Shown here piece after piece: positions 61,873 through 64,000 of a stretch of 64,000 nucleotides of DNA; position 1 is the first letter of the stretch, and each line of letters starts with the position of its first letter. The stretch covers positions 17,416 to 81,415 of the forward strand of contig NZ_CAKMHQ010000030.1 in assembly GCF_927312905.1 (NCBI RefSeq), read 5' to 3'. The stretch comes from Candidatus Nitrotoga sp. 1052 (GTDB taxonomy: Bacteria; Pseudomonadota; Gammaproteobacteria; Burkholderiales; Gallionellaceae). The notes beneath the pieces are model-generated. The model ran no database searches. It was not told the origin of the DNA and was given only the letters and a program-made list of their open reading frames with translations. Made by a program: the position numbers and the translations under genes.

Positions 61873-62502
61873 TTGGCTAGAAATCTTGATCCAAAGTGCC
61901 GTCAGTGCCGTCGTGAAGGCGAAAAACTGTTTCTGAAGGGCGAAAAATGTTTTACCGACAAATGTGGGGTTGAGCGTCGTGCTTATCCACCAGGCCAGCA
62001 CGGGCAAAAGAAAAATACCCGTCTGTCTGATTACGGCGGCCAGTTGCGCGAAAAACAAAAAGTTCGTCGTATTTATGGCATGCTCGAGCACCAGTTTCGT
62101 TTGACCTATCGCTCTGCAGAAATACAGCGCGGCATCACAGGTGAAAATTTATTGCAGTTGCTGGAATCACGCCTAGATAATGTGTCCTACCGCATGGGTT
62201 TCGGTGCATCACGTTCTGAAGCACGTCAAGTAGTCCGCCACAATGGTATCTTGGTGAATGGCAAGCGTGTCAATATTCCGTCCTATCAGGTTCGTACCGG
62301 TGATGTGGTCGAGATAGCAGACAACGCCAAGATGCAGTTGCGCGTTAAAGCGGCATTGCAGGCAGCCGAGCAACGCGGTTTCCCAGAATGGGTTGAGGTT
62401 GATACTAAGGCTATGAAGGGTACATATAAGTCTAAGCCTCAACGTTCAGAGTTGCCTGCTTCTATTAACGAGCATCTTATTGTCGAGTTGTATTCCAAGT
62501 AA
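61873..62502 (+). CDS. rpsD: 30S ribosomal protein S4
   Basis: uS4, assembly initiator and, in E. coli, repressor of the alpha operon. 209 residues. TTG start with TAGGAGAT upstream. Has the cysteine set CRQC…KCFTDKCG, a possible zinc site, and the S4 RNA-binding domain ([20 protein letters not shown]). Confidence 0.98.
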   Translation: MARNLDPKCRQCRREGEKLFLKGEKCFTDKCGVERRAYPPGQHGQKKNTRLSDYGGQLREKQKVRRIYGMLEHQFRLTYRSAEIQRGITGENLLQLLESRLDNVSYRMGFGASRSEARQVVRHNGILVNGKRVNIPSYQVRTGDVVEIADNAKMQLRVKAALQAAEQRGFPEWVEVDTKAMKGTYKSKPQRSELPASINEHLIVELYSK

Positions 62503-62519
62503 TTCATGCGGAGTCGGTT

Positions 62520-63491
62520 ATGCATAACAATGATTTTCTGAAACCCCGCATTATCGAAGTGCAAAGAGTTTCCAGCATGCAGGCTAAAATTGTGATGGAG
62601 CCTTTTGAACGTGGCTACGGGCATACACTTGGCAATGCCCTGCGCCGCATACTATTGTCTTCCATGCCGGGCTATGCTCCCACCGAGGTCAAGATTGCTA
62701 GCGTGCTACATGAATACTCCTCTATTGATGGCGTGCAGGAAGATGTAGTAGAAATCTTGCTTAACTTAAAGGGAGTAGTGCTTAAGCTTCATAATACTAA
62801 TGTAGCGATGCTGACTCTTAAGAAAGAAGGTGTGGGCGTGGTGACGGCAGGTGATATCATCGTCGATGCTGACACTGAGGTGATTAATCCTTCTCACGTC
62901 ATCGCCCACCTGACTGCGGGCGGCAAGATAGACATGGAAATTAAGGTCGAGCAAGGTCGGGGCTACGTATCAGCCATTGCGCGTCAGGCACCAATTGAAA
63001 ATCGCGCAGTTGGGCATATCGCTCTTGATGCATCTTTTAGCCCAGTGAGCCGTGTAAGCTATGCGGTTGAAAGTGCGCGTGTAGAGCAGCGTACTGATTT
63101 GGACAAGCTGATAATGGAAATTGAAACTAATGGTGCCATTGATCCTGAAGAAGCTATTCGTTATGCGGCCCGTATATTAGTTGAACAGTTTTCAGTATTT
63201 GCTGCATTGGAAGGCACGCCAGCGCCTGTTGAGAAACCACAAACTCCTAAGGTTGATCCGATGTTGTTGCGCCCAGTAGACGATTTGGAGCTGACTCCGC
63301 GTTCATCCAATTGTCTTAAGGCACAAAGTATTCATTATGTTGGGGATTTAATTCAGAACACTGAAAATGATTTGCTACGTACCCCTAACTTGGGCCGTAA
63401 ATCTTTGAACGAAATTAAGCAGGTGCTGGCTGAGCATGGTCTATCATTGGGAATGAAATTGGAAAATTGGCCAGTGACTATTGAGAAGTAA
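62520..63491 (+). CDS. rpoA: RNA polymerase alpha subunit
   Basis: 323 residues: N-terminal dimerisation domain ([20 protein letters not shown]), linker near 235-250, C-terminal DNA-binding domain with [20 protein letters not shown] and [14 protein letters not shown]. Confidence 0.99.
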   Translation: MHNNDFLKPRIIEVQRVSSMQAKIVMEPFERGYGHTLGNALRRILLSSMPGYAPTEVKIASVLHEYSSIDGVQEDVVEILLNLKGVVLKLHNTNVAMLTLKKEGVGVVTAGDIIVDADTEVINPSHVIAHLTAGGKIDMEIKVEQGRGYVSAIARQAPIENRAVGHIALDASFSPVSRVSYAVESARVEQRTDLDKLIMEIETNGAIDPEEAIRYAARILVEQFSVFAALEGTPAPVEKPQTPKVDPMLLRPVDDLELTPRSSNCLKAQSIHYVGDLIQNTENDLLRTPNLGRKSLNEIKQVLAEHGLSLGMKLENWPVTIEK

Positions 63492-63503
63492 GAAAGGATA
63501 ATT

Positions 63504-63896
63504 ATGCGTCACCGTTTAGGACTAAGAAAACTTAATCGTACCAGCAGTCATCGTTTGGCAATGCTGCGCAATATGATAGCTTCTTTGCTGCGTCATGAGG
63601 TTATAAAGACCACGCTGCCTAAGGCAAAGGAACTACGTCGTGTAGCTGAGCCGATCTTGACTCTGGGTAAGAATCCTAGTTTGGCTAACCGCCGCTTGGC
63701 ATTTGCGCGGCTGCGCGACCGCGAAATGGTAACTAAATTGTTCGATGAGCTCGGCCCACGTTATGCAACTCGCAATGGAGGTTATTCACGTATTTTGAAA
63801 TTTGGTTTTCGCAAAGGGGACAATGCGCCAATGGCGTTGATAGAGTTGCTAGATCGGCCGTCGGAATCCCAGCTTGTTGAAGTTGAAACAAAGTAA
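63504..63896 (+). CDS. rplQ: 50S ribosomal protein L17
   Basis: bL17, 130 residues: [40 protein letters not shown]. Last gene of the superoperon; AGGA before the start. Confidence 0.98.
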   Translation: MRHRLGLRKLNRTSSHRLAMLRNMIASLLRHEVIKTTLPKAKELRRVAEPILTLGKNPSLANRRLAFARLRDREMVTKLFDELGPRYATRNGGYSRILKFGFRKGDNAPMALIELLDRPSESQLVEVETK

Positions 63897-63914
63897 TAAA
63901 AATAAATAATCAAT

Positions 63915-63942
63915 AAAAAAGCCGGACTAGTCCGGCTTTTTT
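63915..63942 (+). terminator. Terminator at the end of the ribosomal superoperon
   Basis: Perfect palindrome: AAAAAAGCCGGACT followed by AGTCCGGCTTTTTT. The last 58 bases of the window beyond it show nothing recognisable. Confidence 0.95.
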
Positions 63943-64000
63943 ATTGAGGCGGATTCAACTCTGAAGTGCAACTTTTGTAAGTGAATTTAGGTGGCGAGCT

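Overview
This window is a contiguous piece of a betaproteobacterial chromosome of moderate GC content. The best guess is the Nitrosomonadales/Gallionellaceae neighbourhood (Gallionella, Sideroxydans or Candidatus Nitrotoga-like); order-level placement is fairly secure, genus is a guess. The basis is gene order: hisCBHAFIE-hinT-tatABC with a nearby HtrA protease and Nif3-like gene, and the tRNA Tyr-Gly-Thr/tuf/tRNA-Trp/secE-nusG block running into one uninterrupted rplK-to-rplQ superoperon with two tuf genes.

Layout. 1-2.5 kb: end of a ferritin-like protein, an exported cupredoxin, a winged-helix regulator with a C-terminal cysteine cluster, yajQ and ppnP. 2.6-6.0 kb: arginine genes argD-argF-argG on the minus strand. 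6.0-7.4 kb: rpsT between two transposase relics. 7.5-12.3 kb: histidine genes hisC, B, H, A, F, I, E; hisG and hisD are not beside hisC, where an ISNCY-type relic lies instead. 12.4-14.5 kb: hinT and the Tat translocase. 14.6-17.5 kb: periplasmic HtrA-type protease, Nif3-like metal protein and an unrecognised gene. 17.8-20.0 kb: bifunctional (p)ppGpp enzyme. 20.1-25.0 kb: a palindromic MITE-like element and a probable arsenosugar cluster (arsS, a membrane VTT/flavin disulfide reductase fusion, two glycosyltransferases), closed by an IS3 relic. 25.4-31.4 kb: Nudix/ThiE-like fusion, then yacG, zapD, coaE, pilD and a CPA2 cation/proton antiporter on the minus strand. 31.4-31.6 kb: second copy of the same IS3 tail.

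31.8-63.9 kb is the translation/transcription block: four tRNAs, tuf, secE-nusG, rplKAJL with an L10 leader, rpoBC, rpsLG-fusA-tuf, the S10, spc and alpha operons including secY, infA, rpmJ and rpoA, ending at a perfect terminator after rplQ. Well-spaced sigma70-type promoters can be read before tRNA-Tyr, rpsL (inside the end of rpoC), rplN, rpsT and, less clearly, rpsJ and hisC.

Most of the window is conserved housekeeping DNA. I found no strongly supported wholly new system. The least ordinary parts are the arsenosugar cluster with its fused enzyme, the nested-palindrome element before it, a set of four decayed insertion sequences at cluster boundaries, the cysteine-cluster regulator next to a cupredoxin and ferritin-like gene, a phased A/T tandem repeat before ppnP, and one unrecognised 210-residue protein.
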